A stretch of 10,473 nt of DNA, from positions 1 through 10,473 of the forward strand of contig CALHVV010000019.1 of the NCBI GenBank assembly GCA_938036915.1, in the 5' to 3' direction. The notes beneath the pieces were generated by a model. The model saw only the letters and a program-made list of their open reading frames with translations, made no database searches and was not told the origin of the DNA. A program made the position numbers and the translations under genes. Positions 1-6,154 of the stretch are shown in pieces (the first letter of the stretch is position 1; every line of letters begins with the position of its first letter). Origin of the DNA: an uncultured Candidatus Saccharibacteria bacterium (lineage in GTDB: Bacteria; Patescibacteriota; Saccharimonadia; Saccharimonadales; Saccharimonadaceae).

Positions 1-1
1 T

Positions 2-298
2 GCTGGCCTTGGCTCGTATGTGGCGGGCTTTCTTGTATCCTTTGCTGTGCATGGTGTGGAGGCGCAAGCCAGTGATGTTGCTCGTCTTGCCTGGCCAGCT
101 CGGTCTATTATGGCATGTGCCGAGCTGCCAGCGGTGAGCAGCCTCTTGCCATATGTGCCAATTGTGGTGTTGCTAGCTTACTGTGGCATTGCAGCTCGTG
201 ATGGTATGCGCTATAGACAGAGGTCTCATACCAAAAAGTCAGGCAGCCAGGACAATCTGCAAGCAAAGAAAGTGGAGTCAGTGGAGGGAAGAATATGA
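2..298 (+). CDS. C-terminal part of a membrane protein of unknown function (5' end outside window)
   Basis: The frame is open to the left edge of the window, so this is probably the C-terminal 98 residues of a longer protein; the first possible in-window start is a GTG at 20, with no clear Shine-Dalgarno. Two hydrophobic stretches are visible: one near the left edge (GSYVAGFLVSFAV) and one around SLLPYVPIVVLLAYCGIAA. A basic, polar tail of about 35 residues follows. Its TGA stop overlaps the ATG of the next gene (ATGA), so the two are probably translationally coupled in the operon that continues into atpD. It does not resemble the C terminus of the F1 gamma subunit, which usually precedes beta. 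I do not recognise the family. A role with the ATP synthase would be inferred from position only. Confidence 0.6.
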   Translation, partial: AGLGSYVAGFLVSFAVHGVEAQASDVARLAWPARSIMACAELPAVSSLLPYVPIVVLLAYCGIAARDGMRYRQRSHTKKSGSQDNLQAKKVESVEGRI

Positions 299-897
299 TG
301 AATGAGAATCAACCAACACCTCCCGTAGATACAAACCAACACCGAGGCATGCTCCCAAGCCGTAGTGCTCAACTAACAGAGCCTCAGTGGTACGCTAAGA
401 CATCGTCGGTACTGCTGATCGTTGGTGCTATCTTGAGTGTTTTGACGTGGATTACTGAGGCTATACAGTCGTTTATCCAGGCTCGTGCACACTATGCACT
501 GATTGAAAACGGTTATGTTGCGGGTGGTCATGTTCATTTTCCGATACTCACACCTCTCGCTGCAGTAGTTATGGTGGCTATTTGGGTTGGTGCGCATACG
601 GATAATAAGTATCAAGGAAGAAGGAATACTCTTGCAATTGGCATTGGCACATTTGTTGCACTGCTATTCTCGATTATTGAATCGCTTTTTTGGTCTTCGC
701 TAAGTAATTGGGCATACACTACTGGAGGTTACTATCCCTTGATCAGAGATATAATGGAAACCGTCCAAGATGGTATCGGGCTTACGGTCCTCGTCGTCTT
801 TGCTCTATTGATCGCATACATCGTGTGTTACATCAATGAGCGAAGACGAGAGAGTCTGTTTCAACAACAAGTAGTAAAAGGAGAAATGAATGAGTAA
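295..897 (+). CDS. Four-helix membrane protein of unknown function upstream of atpD
   Basis: This 200-residue protein has four predicted membrane segments at about residues 37-57, 83-101, 112-132 and 161-180. A polar, proline-containing N terminus of about 35 residues precedes them, and a basic cytoplasmic tail (NERRRES) follows, which fits an N-in/C-in topology by the positive-inside rule. The start is supported by GGAGG at 283-287, 7 nt before the ATG at 295; a second in-frame ATG follows directly at 298. The ATG overlaps the preceding stop, and its own stop lies 8 bp inside atpD, so the three genes form one translationally coupled unit. I recognise no family. An assembly or accessory role for the ATP synthase is possible but rests only on position. 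Confidence 0.75.
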   Translation: MMNENQPTPPVDTNQHRGMLPSRSAQLTEPQWYAKTSSVLLIVGAILSVLTWITEAIQSFIQARAHYALIENGYVAGGHVHFPILTPLAAVVMVAIWVGAHTDNKYQGRRNTLAIGIGTFVALLFSIIESLFWSSLSNWAYTTGGYYPLIRDIMETVQDGIGLTVLVVFALLIAYIVCYINERRRESLFQQQVVKGEMNE

Positions 898-2269
898 AAA
901 CCAAGGAAAAATCATCCAGATCATGGGTGTGGTGGTGGATGTGGAGTTCGACCGCGAGGTGGAGCTGCCAGCTATTTACGACGCTCTGCACGTCGAGCGT
1001 GATGGCCAGACGCTGACACTTGAAGTGGCGCAGCACCTTGACGAGCAAACAGTGCGGACCATTAGTCTGCAATCGACCGACGGCCTCAAGCGTGGCCAGT
1101 CAGTGGTTGCAACTGGTGCGCCGATCCGCGTGCCTGTAGGTGAAGCAACGCAGGGGCGGATGTTTAATGTGGTGGGCGAGCCTATTGACGGCGAGCCAGT
1201 AGCCGATGATGCGCAGCGTGCGCCCATCCATGCCGAGCCCCCTGCCCTCACCGAGCAGTCCAACAAGACCGAGATCCTTGAGACCGGCATCAAGGTGATC
1301 GACCTCATTGCGCCACTCACCAAGGGTGGTAAGGCGGGGCTCTTTGCTGGTGCTGGTGTGGGTAAGACCGTGCTCATCCAGGAGCTAATCAACAACATCG
1401 CCAAGTTCCACAGTGGTAACTCTGTCTTTGCTGGTGTGGGTGAGCGCACCCGTGAGGGCAACGACCTCTACCACGAGATGAAGGATGCTGGCGTGCTGGA
1501 TAAGACGTCGCTTGTCTTTGGCCAGATGAACGAACCACCGGGGGCACGTTTGCGGGTGGCACTGGCTGGCCTAGCAATGGCCGAAGCCTTCCGTGATGAA
1601 GGTAAAGATGTGCTGCTCTTCGTCGATAATATCTTCCGCTTTACGCAGGCTGGTGCTGAGGTGTCTGCTCTGCTCGGCCGTTTGCCAAGTGCGGTGGGCT
1701 ACCAGCCAAACCTGCAACAGGAGATGGGTGCGTTGCAAGAGCGTATTACCAGTACTAAGAAGGGCTCGATTACCTCTGTTCAGGCGGTGTATGTGCCAGC
1801 CGACGACCTGACCGACCCAGCGCCGGCTACAACCTTTGCCCACCTTGATGCGACCATCGTGATGAACCGTGCCCTAACGGAGATTGGTATCTACCCGGCA
1901 GTGGACGTGCTCGACTCGAGCTCTAACTCGCTCGACCCAGAGGTGGTTGGCGAGGAACACTACCAAGTGGCCCGCGAAGTGCAGCGCGTCTTGCAGCAAT
2001 ACAAGGAGCTGCAGGACATCATCGCCATCTTGGGCATGGAAGAGCTGAGCGACGATCAGAAGCAGATCGTTGCCCGGGCACGCCGCTTGCAGCGCTTCTT
2101 GGCGCAGCCATTCCACGTTGCCGAGCAATTTACCGGCAACCCTGGCAGCTACTTCAAGCTCGCTGACACCATCCGCGATGCCAAGGATATCCTGAGTGGT
2201 AAGTATGACGACAAGCCAGAGAACTGGTTCTACATGTCGCCAGTGCCACTGAGCGAGAAGCAAGACTAG
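890..2269 (+). CDS. atpD: F1 ATP synthase subunit beta
   Basis: Catalytic beta subunit of F1, which makes ATP from ADP and phosphate as the proton gradient turns the rotor, or hydrolyses ATP in reverse. At 459 residues it has normal family length. The N-terminal beta barrel spans about residues 1-80. The P-loop GAGVGKT is at 154-160, the catalytic glutamate E185 lies in GERTREGND, the Walker B aspartate is D246 in LLFVDNIFR, and the adenine-stacking tyrosine is Y335 in GIYPAVD. The rotor-contacting DELSEED loop reads EELSDDQ at 384-390. One oddity: the usual DSTSR reads DSSSN (342-346), so the conserved arginine is asparagine. The start is set by AAAAGGAG at 876-883, 6 nt before the ATG. The gene overlaps the upstream membrane protein by 8 bp and is followed by a strong terminator. 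Confidence 0.98.
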   Translation: MSKNQGKIIQIMGVVVDVEFDREVELPAIYDALHVERDGQTLTLEVAQHLDEQTVRTISLQSTDGLKRGQSVVATGAPIRVPVGEATQGRMFNVVGEPIDGEPVADDAQRAPIHAEPPALTEQSNKTEILETGIKVIDLIAPLTKGGKAGLFAGAGVGKTVLIQELINNIAKFHSGNSVFAGVGERTREGNDLYHEMKDAGVLDKTSLVFGQMNEPPGARLRVALAGLAMAEAFRDEGKDVLLFVDNIFRFTQAGAEVSALLGRLPSAVGYQPNLQQEMGALQERITSTKKGSITSVQAVYVPADDLTDPAPATTFAHLDATIVMNRALTEIGIYPAVDVLDSSSNSLDPEVVGEEHYQVAREVQRVLQQYKELQDIIAILGMEELSDDQKQIVARARRLQRFLAQPFHVAEQFTGNPGSYFKLADTIRDAKDILSGKYDDKPENWFYMSPVPLSEKQD

Positions 2270-2293
2270 CACTCTCTGCACATTCTTGCACGG

Positions 2294-2340
2294 CAGCAGC
2301 CAACCGAGATATTCCCTCCGTGTTGGCTGCTGTTTTCTTT
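2294..2340 (+). terminator. Intrinsic terminator after atpD
   Basis: A perfect 11-bp stem (CAGCAGCCAAC at 2294-2304 with GTTGGCTGCTG at 2322-2332) closes a 17-nt loop and is followed directly by TTTTCTTT. It begins 24 nt after the atpD stop, so it should end the operon there and separate atpD from atpC. Confidence 0.9.
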
Positions 2341-2377
2341 GCCTATCCTCCCCTCATTTCCTTTCCTCCCTCCTCCC

Positions 2378-2409
2378 AACTATAGTACAAATCGATTTGT
2401 ACTATAGTT
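2378..2409. repeat. 32-bp perfect palindrome with nested palindromes
   Basis: The sequence reads identically on both strands over 32 bp, centred between 2393 and 2394 on ATCGAT. Each arm contains the self-complementary octamer ACTATAGT (2379-2386 and 2401-2408), and GTAC lies between octamer and centre on each side. It is AT-rich and sits in a pyrimidine-rich intergenic stretch. No T-run follows directly, so it is a poor terminator. A two-fold symmetric operator or a cruciform-forming site is more likely. The hexamer TATAGT in both arms equals the -10 element proposed for atpC. Confidence 0.85.
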
Positions 2410-2485
2410 ACCCTGTTTTTCTCTGTTAGTGTGGGTTCTTTTTCTCTTCTTTTTATATATTTATATATATAATAGGAGAGAAATC

Positions 2486-2721
2486 GATATGGTTGGATAT
2501 ATAGGTATATAGATGTATAGGGAGATATAGGTAAAGATAGATAAATAAAGAAATATAAATATAAAGATAAAGGAAATAGAGAGAAAGAGAAAGAGAGTAA
2601 ATAAAGATAGATAGATTAAATAAATAGAAATATAGAAAGATAAAGAGATAGATAAATAGATATAGAGATAAGTATAGAAATAGATAGAGATATAGATAAA
2701 GAGAGATGGGTATAAATATAT
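2486..2721 (+). repeat. 236-nt C-free, purine-rich low-complexity tract
   Basis: No C occurs on the + strand between the Cs at 2485 and 2722. The tract is built of degenerate GATA, TAGA and AAAGA units with no fixed period, and short exact runs such as three AGAT units occur. Both bounding Cs are in ATCGAT, the same hexamer found at the centre of the nearby palindrome. The preceding stretch (about 2341-2460) has the opposite bias and is pyrimidine-rich. On the - strand the tract is open by composition and would encode only a Tyr/Ile/Leu/Ser-rich repeat, which I do not regard as a gene. Its function is unknown. Confidence 0.85.
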
Positions 2722-2914
2722 CGATACATAGAGAATAGATATAGTATCAAGATATATTGGTATGTATAGAAATATGCTTATTGCAGCGCATATACTGAGT
2801 GCAGTATGAGAAAGGAGTAAAGCGCTCAGCTTCAAATAGGCACACTTTGACTTACCCGATCAAATATGGCACACTTGAGGGTGGTGGGGCGACCAGCGCT
2901 CCCAGACTGCATGG

Positions 2915-2921
2915 AAAGGAG
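2915..2921 (+). promoter_or_regulatory. Ribosome binding site that fixes the start at 2928
   Basis: AAAGGAG ends 6 nt before the ATG at 2928. It directly abuts the in-frame ATG at 2922, leaving no spacing for that one, and a farther upstream in-frame start near 2799 would make this site internal. The 2928 start is therefore preferred. Confidence 0.75.
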
Positions 2922-2927
2922 ATGACC

Positions 2928-3254
2928 ATGCACAATAGGAAGAACGCATGGGACGATCGTTCCATGCAAAGAGAAGCCAGAAAGGCGCGCACGGTTGCGC
3001 CATTCTGGATGATTGGAGTAGCCTCCTGGGCGGGTGTACCGCTCGGGAGTTACCTGTTGCTGTTCCACTTCGGTGGAACGGCATTTCGTGCTCACGAGCT
3101 GCCCTGGCTCGTGATGTATATCACGTGGCTTCTCTTCGGAGGGGTCATCGTGGTAGGCCAACGCCTGCCGAAGGCGCTGGGGCTGCTGCTGATTGCGGCG
3201 GCCGCCGTTGGAGGGATTTTTGTCTCCCTCCTTGCCTGGGGGCTTTCTATTTAG
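2928..3254 (+). CDS. Small three-helix membrane protein of unknown function
   Basis: This 108-residue protein has a charged, basic N terminus of about 22 residues and three hydrophobic segments at about 26-48, 58-77 and 83-107. The first loop contains FGGTAFRAHELP; the second is very short (QRLPKA). The start follows the AAAGGAG site 6 nt upstream. Longer in-frame extensions to about 2799 read through sequence without coding character. The gene stands alone between two terminators, so it is probably its own transcription unit inserted between atpD and atpC. No family is recognised and no catalytic residues are apparent. Its GC content is in line with atpD and atpC and contrasts with the AT-rich tract just upstream. 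Confidence 0.7.
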   Translation: MHNRKNAWDDRSMQREARKARTVAPFWMIGVASWAGVPLGSYLLLFHFGGTAFRAHELPWLVMYITWLLFGGVIVVGQRLPKALGLLLIAAAAVGGIFVSLLAWGLSI

Positions 3255-3280
3255 CTTCGCAGGTCGCCCCTTACCCACTA

Positions 3281-3330
3281 AGGGCGGGTTGAGCAGCACC
3301 CATGTGGCCTGCTGCTCCCCGCCCTTTTCT
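3281..3330 (+). terminator. Strong intrinsic terminator before atpC
   Basis: AGGGCGGG (3281-3288) pairs with CCCGCCCT (3318-3325), and after a 2-nt TT bulge GAGCAGCA (3291-3298) pairs with TGCTGCTC (3310-3317). Together this is 16 bp of GC-rich stem followed by TTTTCTCTT. A short upstream segment (CGCCCCTTA, 3265-3273) can pair with TAAGGGCG (3279-3286), competing with the 5' arm. That may be chance. Confidence 0.9.
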
Positions 3331-3383
3331 CTTGCTTGGAGTAAAATCACCTCGTCTTCTACCTCGCTTTTTCTCTGCTACTC

Positions 3384-3392
3384 TGCTATAGT
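3384..3392 (+). promoter_or_regulatory. Extended -10 promoter of atpC, probably giving a leaderless mRNA
   Basis: TGC-TATAGT is a good extended -10 (TGn plus five of six matches to TATAAT). No -35 is recognisable at the expected distance (TCGCTT). Counting from the hexamer, +1 falls on the A of the atpC ATG at 3399. No Shine-Dalgarno precedes that ATG. Both facts agree with leaderless transcription. Confidence 0.65.
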
Positions 3393-3398
3393 AGGGCT

Positions 3399-3830
3399 AT
3401 GGATTTAGAACTTGTGACACTGACTGGTAGCAAGCTACACGAGACTGTGTATGAGGTAATGCTACCGACGCCGGATGGCCAGATTGCGGTCTTCCCAGGG
3501 CACGAACCACTGGTAACCCTGGCAGTGCCAGGCGTTGTGGCGGTGCGTCGCGCCAAGGACGACAGTGACGACCAGCTGGAGTACTTTGCCATCTCTGGTG
3601 GGGTGGTCGAGATTAGCCAGACAAAGGTACGTATCTTGGTCGACGAAGCCGAGCATGGCGACGATATTATTGAGGCCGAGAGCAAAGCCGCCCTTGAGCG
3701 CGCTCTCAAGCAGCGCGACAACGCCAGTACTCAGGTAGAGCTCGAGAAGGCCCACCAGCTGGTCGACCGCCATGCCGTGCGCCTCAAGGTGGCTGGCCTG
3801 CGCCGACGCCACAACAAGCACCGCGTATAA
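3399..3830 (+). CDS. atpC: F1 ATP synthase subunit epsilon
   Basis: Epsilon is part of the F1 central stalk; it binds gamma, couples F1 to the c-ring, and its C-terminal helices can inhibit ATP hydrolysis. The 143 residues show the N-terminal beta sandwich, with the family motif PTPDGQIAVFPGHEPLVT (23-40) and ISGGVVEI (65-72), then a helical C-terminal domain (about 92-140) with a basic end. The start has no Shine-Dalgarno and lies 6 nt after an extended -10. In most bacteria atpC directly follows atpD. Here 1.13 kb, two terminators and another gene separate them, so beta and epsilon are expected to be transcribed independently. The stop codon overlaps a possible -10 element for the next gene. 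Confidence 0.95.
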   Translation: MDLELVTLTGSKLHETVYEVMLPTPDGQIAVFPGHEPLVTLAVPGVVAVRRAKDDSDDQLEYFAISGGVVEISQTKVRILVDEAEHGDDIIEAESKAALERALKQRDNASTQVELEKAHQLVDRHAVRLKVAGLRRRHNKHRV

Positions 3831-3831
3831 T
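3826..3831 (+). promoter_or_regulatory. Possible -10 element upstream of the 316-aa gene
   Basis: A perfect TATAAT hexamer straddles the atpC stop codon and would give a start near 3838, 34 nt before the next ATG. It has neither a TGn extension nor a recognisable -35. A second TATAAT at 3868-3873 overlaps the ATG itself and cannot drive that start. Confidence 0.35.
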
Positions 3832-3871
3832 ATTAGGGTAACAGAGACAACTGTAGAGAGACGGCAGTATA

Positions 3872-4822
3872 ATGACGGAATTTTATCCTCCCCATCCATC
3901 ATCACCAGAGGGAGCATATGATGATCGAGATAATAAGAAGACGACAAGTGATTGCTATGAGCAGCCAGTTGTGTCTTACCAATTAGGTAACGAGTATGGC
4001 CTTGGCAAGCTTAATACGCCAGAGTGCCCCCATGCGGCAGAATTTATCCAAGAACTTAGTGAACACTACGTGCCAGCAGTGCAGAACATCATTGGCGCGT
4101 GCATGGATGGCCGACCCGGTAGCACAGCGGAAGCAGTGCCAAATGGCGCAGGTGGTGGCTTGCTCTACCTAGTGACGGATCGGCTGGTGTACGGTGATAG
4201 TGATTCTATTGATGAAGCGAATACCCGCGTTCTGGGGCAGATTGGCCAGATACCCGCGACAGTGCACGTCCGTCGGGATGACCATGCTCATGGCGAAGAC
4301 GCTGGCTGCGCAGCAGCCGACAAGGTGGGTGCGATCTTTACCATCATTGCTCAGTATGGTGAGCAATTGCGCAGCCTAGCCACTGAGCTTGGTCTTGGTA
4401 GCGATAGTAGCGACGAAGCCCACCAGCAGATTATTCGCCATGCAACAGATGAGTCCAAGCTTGTTATGGCTAGTGGCAACGATCTTGTGGCAATGGTCGA
4501 CGCGCAGCTAGCAAAGAGTGCTGAGCCCACTGGTGCTCACACCGATATGTTGCACGGTAGCCACCATGAGGCAGCGGTGGTGATGAATCAGCGCGCTGGG
4601 ACGACGCTCGACCGCTATGCCTTGGCGCGGGAATTCGACCGCGCATCCGAGCATCACCAGGCTTTCAATATTGATACATGGGCCTTTGCACCCTCAGCCG
4701 AAGCACTCTACCCAGGCGATCCAACTGCTCAGCAGTACGCTACCACTGCCATGCTTTACTATAACCTCGCTGCTATCATGGCGTTGTGTGGCCCACGCAT
4801 GACGGTGACGGTGCTTGCGTAA
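3872..4822 (+). CDS. 316-aa protein with a putative Cys/His metal site, possibly carbonic-anhydrase-like
   Basis: Soluble protein with no signal peptide or membrane segment. The notable part is ACMDGRPGS (C77, D79, R81) followed about 60 residues later by RRDDHAHGEDAGCAAADK (H138, H140, C146). A C-x-D-x-R element with a later His and Cys is the arrangement of metal ligands and the Asp-Arg pair in beta-class carbonic anhydrases, and zeta-class enzymes are built similarly. Here the His-to-Cys gap (5 or 7 residues) differs from the beta-class H-x2-C, so this is a hypothesis, not a family match. A glycine-rich turn (PNGAGGG, 90-96) lies between the two. The second half has more His-rich sequence (GSHHEAA) of unknown role. 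The ATG at 3872 lacks a clear Shine-Dalgarno; GTG at 3971 is an alternative. A terminator follows at 4937. Confidence 0.7.
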   Translation: MTEFYPPHPSSPEGAYDDRDNKKTTSDCYEQPVVSYQLGNEYGLGKLNTPECPHAAEFIQELSEHYVPAVQNIIGACMDGRPGSTAEAVPNGAGGGLLYLVTDRLVYGDSDSIDEANTRVLGQIGQIPATVHVRRDDHAHGEDAGCAAADKVGAIFTIIAQYGEQLRSLATELGLGSDSSDEAHQQIIRHATDESKLVMASGNDLVAMVDAQLAKSAEPTGAHTDMLHGSHHEAAVVMNQRAGTTLDRYALAREFDRASEHHQAFNIDTWAFAPSAEALYPGDPTAQQYATTAMLYYNLAAIMALCGPRMTVTVLA

Positions 4823-5132
4823 TGTTGTAAGTTTACCAAGTGGTGGGGATTGAGCCTAAACCCTAAAGCTTCCCTACAGCTATGAACGTGAGAGTGGTGG
4901 GTGATTAGAGATTGAGGCTATTAAACGAAATATTTTGCAGCAAGAGGCGTATTGCTGCTTCTTTTTGCGCTACGCGATAGTGATTATGAGTTACTTTTTC
5001 CTGCTTTATAGATAAAGAATATCCAAAGTATAGCCGCCCTGCCTGTGCAGATGCAAAACTAGCGCTCTCGTTCGTCCTCATGACGATATAATTTGAGGAT
5101 ATCACCCTCCTTTACCATAGCACAAACACCAT
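4823..5132. other. Convergent intergenic region between the 316-aa gene and dus
   Basis: Besides the + strand terminator it holds, on the - strand 20 nt after the dus stop, an unusually long Shine-Dalgarno-like sequence, AAAGGAGGGTGATATCC (5113-5097). This is close to the full complement of a bacterial 16S 3' end (AAAGGAGGTGATCC) with one extra G and an extra AT. The frame behind it could encode 66 aa from a GTG at 5105 with zero spacing, or 58 aa from an ATG at 5081 with 24-nt spacing; neither distance is usual. I cannot support a gene. No clear terminator for dus is visible. Confidence 0.4.
4937..4966 (+). terminator. Intrinsic terminator downstream of the 316-aa gene
   Basis: GCAGCAA (4937-4943) pairs with TTGCTGC (4952-4958) around an 8-nt loop, followed by TTCTTTTT. 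It lies 114 nt after the stop codon and points along the + strand. Confidence 0.65.
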
Positions 5133-6119
5133 CTACTCAGATGTGCGCATAGTCTCATGCCACTGGTGGATGACGTGCCGCGCTTCATCCGTACTGGTGG
5201 TGTGCATCAGCTGGTCGCGCAGTTCCTTGGCGCCGTCGAAGTCGCGAATGTAGATCTTGTAGAAGCGTTTGAGCGTCTCGTATGGCCGGCCTAGCTGTGG
5301 CTGCCAGTGATCGAAGAGGTCGAGGTGGTAGCGAAGGAGGGCAAAGTTGCGCTGCGCCAGAGAGCCACTGCCCTGCGCTATACTATCGGCACGCGGTGCA
5401 AAGCAAAATGGATCGGCAAACACCCCACGGCCAATCATCACCCCATTGACGCCCGGGTGGGTTGCTACCAGTGCCATGCCATGCGCCCGATCGCGAATAT
5501 CACCATTGATAGTGAGCAGCGTCTGCGGCGCAATCGCATCGCGCAGCGCCACGATATCATCAATCAGCTCATAGTGCGCCGCTACCTTGCTCATCTCCTT
5601 CTTGGTACGCAAGTGGATAGTCAGATTGACGATATCTTGCTGGAGCAGCGTCGTGAGCCACGCCCGCCACTCATTCACAGTGCTGTAGCCAAGGCGGGTC
5701 TTGACGCTGACTGGCAAGCCAGCCGTCGTGGCCGCGGCAATAGCAGCTACTGCAACGTCTGGATTGCGAATCAGCGCCGCTCCCCCACTCTTGATGGCGC
5801 TCTTAGCAGGGCAGCCCATATTGATATCGATCCCTGCAAAGCCCAGGCGCGCGCAGTGCTGAGCAAACTGCTCCATATCGCCCGGCTCGCCACCCCAAAT
5901 CTGTGCCACCAGGGGGTATTCGTCGTCCATCTTAATGAGCCGCCCCGCGATTGCCCTGTCGCCAGCGTGCACCCAGCCCGTCGCATTGGCAAACTCAGTA
6001 AAGAACACATCGGGCGCACCAGCCCGCTCCACCACGTGGCGAAACACCACATCTGTCACCGCCTCCATTGGTGCCAAAACAAAAAACGGCTGCGGTAAAT
6101 CATTCCAAAACGACGTCAT
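5133..6119 (-). CDS. dus: tRNA-dihydrouridine synthase
   Basis: FMN-dependent enzyme that reduces specific uridines in the tRNA D-loop to dihydrouridine using NADPH. At 328 residues it has usual Dus length: a TIM-barrel catalytic domain and a C-terminal helical domain (about 245-328). Visible motifs are APMEAVTD (16-23, FMN binding), INMGCPAK (99-106) with the catalytic acid C103, SVKTRLG with K140, IHLRTKKE (H169, R171), INGDI (204-208) and the phosphate-binding MIGRG (228-232). HLRT replaces the commoner H-G/A-R-T. I cannot assign the DusA, DusB or DusC class. The ATG is preceded by an extended -10 but no Shine-Dalgarno, so it is probably leaderless. The gene lies just downstream of two tRNA-like RNAs on the same strand; a functional link is conceivable but unproven. 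Confidence 0.95.
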   Translation of the reverse strand: MTSFWNDLPQPFFVLAPMEAVTDVVFRHVVERAGAPDVFFTEFANATGWVHAGDRAIAGRLIKMDDEYPLVAQIWGGEPGDMEQFAQHCARLGFAGIDINMGCPAKSAIKSGGAALIRNPDVAVAAIAAATTAGLPVSVKTRLGYSTVNEWRAWLTTLLQQDIVNLTIHLRTKKEMSKVAAHYELIDDIVALRDAIAPQTLLTINGDIRDRAHGMALVATHPGVNGVMIGRGVFADPFCFAPRADSIAQGSGSLAQRNFALLRYHLDLFDHWQPQLGRPYETLKRFYKIYIRDFDGAKELRDQLMHTTSTDEARHVIHQWHETMRTSE

Positions 6120-6127
6120 ATCAAGCT

Positions 6128-6136
6128 ATTATAACA
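6128..6136 (-). promoter_or_regulatory. Extended -10 promoter of dus, probably giving a leaderless mRNA
   Basis: On the - strand the sequence is TGT-TATAAT, a perfect extended -10, with 8 nt between its last base and the dus ATG at 6119. The 17-nt-distant -35 position (GGCTCT) does not match. No Shine-Dalgarno fits between, so the transcript should start at or 2 nt before the ATG. Confidence 0.65.
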
Positions 6137-6154
6137 CAATTGATCAGGGGAGAG

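Larger units (their letters stand above)
2270..2927. other. 658-bp intergenic region between atpD and the small membrane protein gene
   Basis: Contains, in order: the atpD terminator, a pyrimidine-rich stretch, the 32-bp palindrome, a T-rich then TA-rich stretch with TATAAT at 2468-2473, the C-free tract, and a final stretch of normal composition from about 2775. That last part has TTGACT at 2847-2852 and TATACT at 2791-2796, but neither pairs with a convincing partner element, so the promoter of the next gene cannot be fixed. AAAGGAG at 2811-2817 has no start codon at a usable distance. Confidence 0.6.

Noticed and set aside
2489..2512. Seven-codon ORF after AGGAG and a TATAAT, a possible leader peptide
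   Set aside because: In such a purine-rich tract AGGAG-like runs and short ORFs are expected by chance, and no gene follows for attenuation.
2378..2775. Chromosomal origin of replication
   Set aside because: The AT-rich C-free tract invites the idea, but I found no DnaA box (TTATCCACA or close variants) and no dnaA or dnaN nearby.
2461..2835. 124-aa open frame on the - strand rich in Tyr, Ile, Leu and Ser
   Set aside because: It exists because the + strand tract has no C and few TTA triplets, so stops are rare on the - strand. It has repeat-like composition, no Shine-Dalgarno and no protein character.
5307..6098. 263-aa open frame on the + strand opposite dus
   Set aside because: It is the antisense shadow of a well-supported gene with all Dus motifs; no Shine-Dalgarno or recognisable domain.
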